From positions 26,714,632 to 26,778,631 of the forward strand of contig NW_004624747.1 in assembly GCF_000247695.1 (NCBI RefSeq): DNA of 64,000 nucleotides, given 5' to 3'. Origin of the DNA: Heterocephalus glaber. Lineage: Eukaryota > Chordata > Mammalia > Rodentia > Bathyergidae. The notes below the pieces were generated by a model. The model ran no database searches. It saw only the letters and a list, made by a program, of their open reading frames with translations, and had not been told where the DNA came from. Every line of letters starts with the position of its first letter. The first letter of the stretch is position 1. Position numbers and translations under genes: made by a program. Below, piece by piece: positions 63,560 to 64,000 of the stretch.

Positions 63560-63790
63560 TGCCCCAGGGCCTTTGCACGTGTGTCCTTCTGCTGGAAAGG
63601 CTCCTCCCAGGCCTGTGCAGAGTGAGCTCTGAACCCCATCTCCGCCAAGGGCCTTCAGAGAGCCCTCCCTTGCCCTGAACGCGGCCCCCAGGCTCTGCAC
63701 AGCAGAGGCGGGCTTTGCGTCTGTTTCCTGGACTGTACCCCGGATCCCTCCTTGCAGGTCCTGGGAGGCGGAGACCTGATCCATCCTCTG
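63560..63790 (+). repeat. L2 LINE relic
   Basis: GCCCCAGGGCCTTTGCACGT, TGCTGGAAAGGCTCCTCCCA, CCTTCAGAGAGCCCTCCCTT and GGTCCTGGGAGGCGGAGACC follow the L2 3' region (CCAGGGCCTTTGCACTTGCT ... TGGAATGCTCTTCCC ... CAGAGAGGCCTTCCCTGAC). Confidence 0.74.
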
Positions 63791-63944
63791 GCTGCCGCTG
63801 AGAGGGACAGGGTGGAAGGTCAGTGTCTGGATGTGGTGGGTGTGTCAGAGGCCTGGTACGCAGCGGGCAGGGCTGGCTGGGTGGGTCGGCTCTACGCTGC
63901 TCACTTGCAGTGCTTTGCCGTGCCCTCGGGAGGCCTTAGATGCT

Positions 63945-64000
63945 CTCACACCATGCGTGCATGCACACACGCACTCACTCACGTGCACACACATGCAGGC
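63945..64000. repeat. CA-rich tract at the window edge
   Basis: CATGCGTGCATGCACACACG, then CACTCACTCACGTGCACACACATGC. Imperfect alternating purine-pyrimidine tract that may continue beyond the window. Confidence 0.8.

Overview
This is a 64 kb stretch of mammalian, most likely rodent, genomic DNA that is almost entirely intronic. It holds one protein-coding exon that I can support: a large internal exon of TMEM132D at 56505-57393 on the minus strand, with clean splice sites at both ends. The gene runs right to left. Positions 57394-64000 are therefore the 3' part of the upstream intron (intron 1 by comparison with the human gene as I remember it), and 1-56504 are the 5' part of the downstream intron (intron 2). 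I see no prokaryotic gene, operon, CRISPR array, tRNA, rRNA or complete second gene. Most long open frames here are chance frames in GC-rich DNA or shadows of repeats.

The rodent assignment rests on the SINEs. Six short tRNA-derived ID-type elements (A box like TAGCTCAGTGG, B box like GTTCGATCC, ending GGTACC plus an A tail) sit at 1914, 12002, 16734, 19871, 23641 and 44469, most with clear target-site duplications. Older composite elements join a 7SL-derived B1-like half to an ID half (16617 and 35432), an architecture known from rodents. I did not recognise mouse/rat B2 or typical murine elements, so a non-murid rodent (for example hystricomorph-like) is plausible, but I cannot name the species.

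Layout. 1-12 kb: an antisense L1 relic, one recent SINE and long GC-rich unique sequence. 12-24 kb: L1 3' relics, an inverted pair of mariner transposase remnants, a nested SINE, a G-quadruplex motif beside a polypyrimidine tract, two LTR-like repeats, a possible ERV LTR and a (GT)n microsatellite. 24-44 kb: mostly unique GC-rich intron with scattered old LTR-like, hAT-like, Tigger-like, MIR and mariner relics. 44-53 kb: the youngest visible L1, a 1.64 kb 5'-truncated insertion flanked by a perfect 18-bp duplication, followed by a 2.4 kb decayed L1 ORF2 that itself contains an inserted L1 3' end. 53-56.5 kb: repeat-poor sequence next to the exon, with AT-rich patches that are candidate conserved elements. 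57.4-64 kb: intron with L2, MIR, a DNA-transposon relic and an LTR-like element carrying an internal tandem repeat.

I found no convincing undescribed biological system. The points most worth checking are the inverted mariner pair (possible dsRNA/editing hairpin), the four-tract G-quadruplex motif, the AT-rich candidate enhancers near the exon, and a Cys inside one N-glycosylation sequon of the TMEM132D exon. Repeat family names come from pattern memory, not from a database search.
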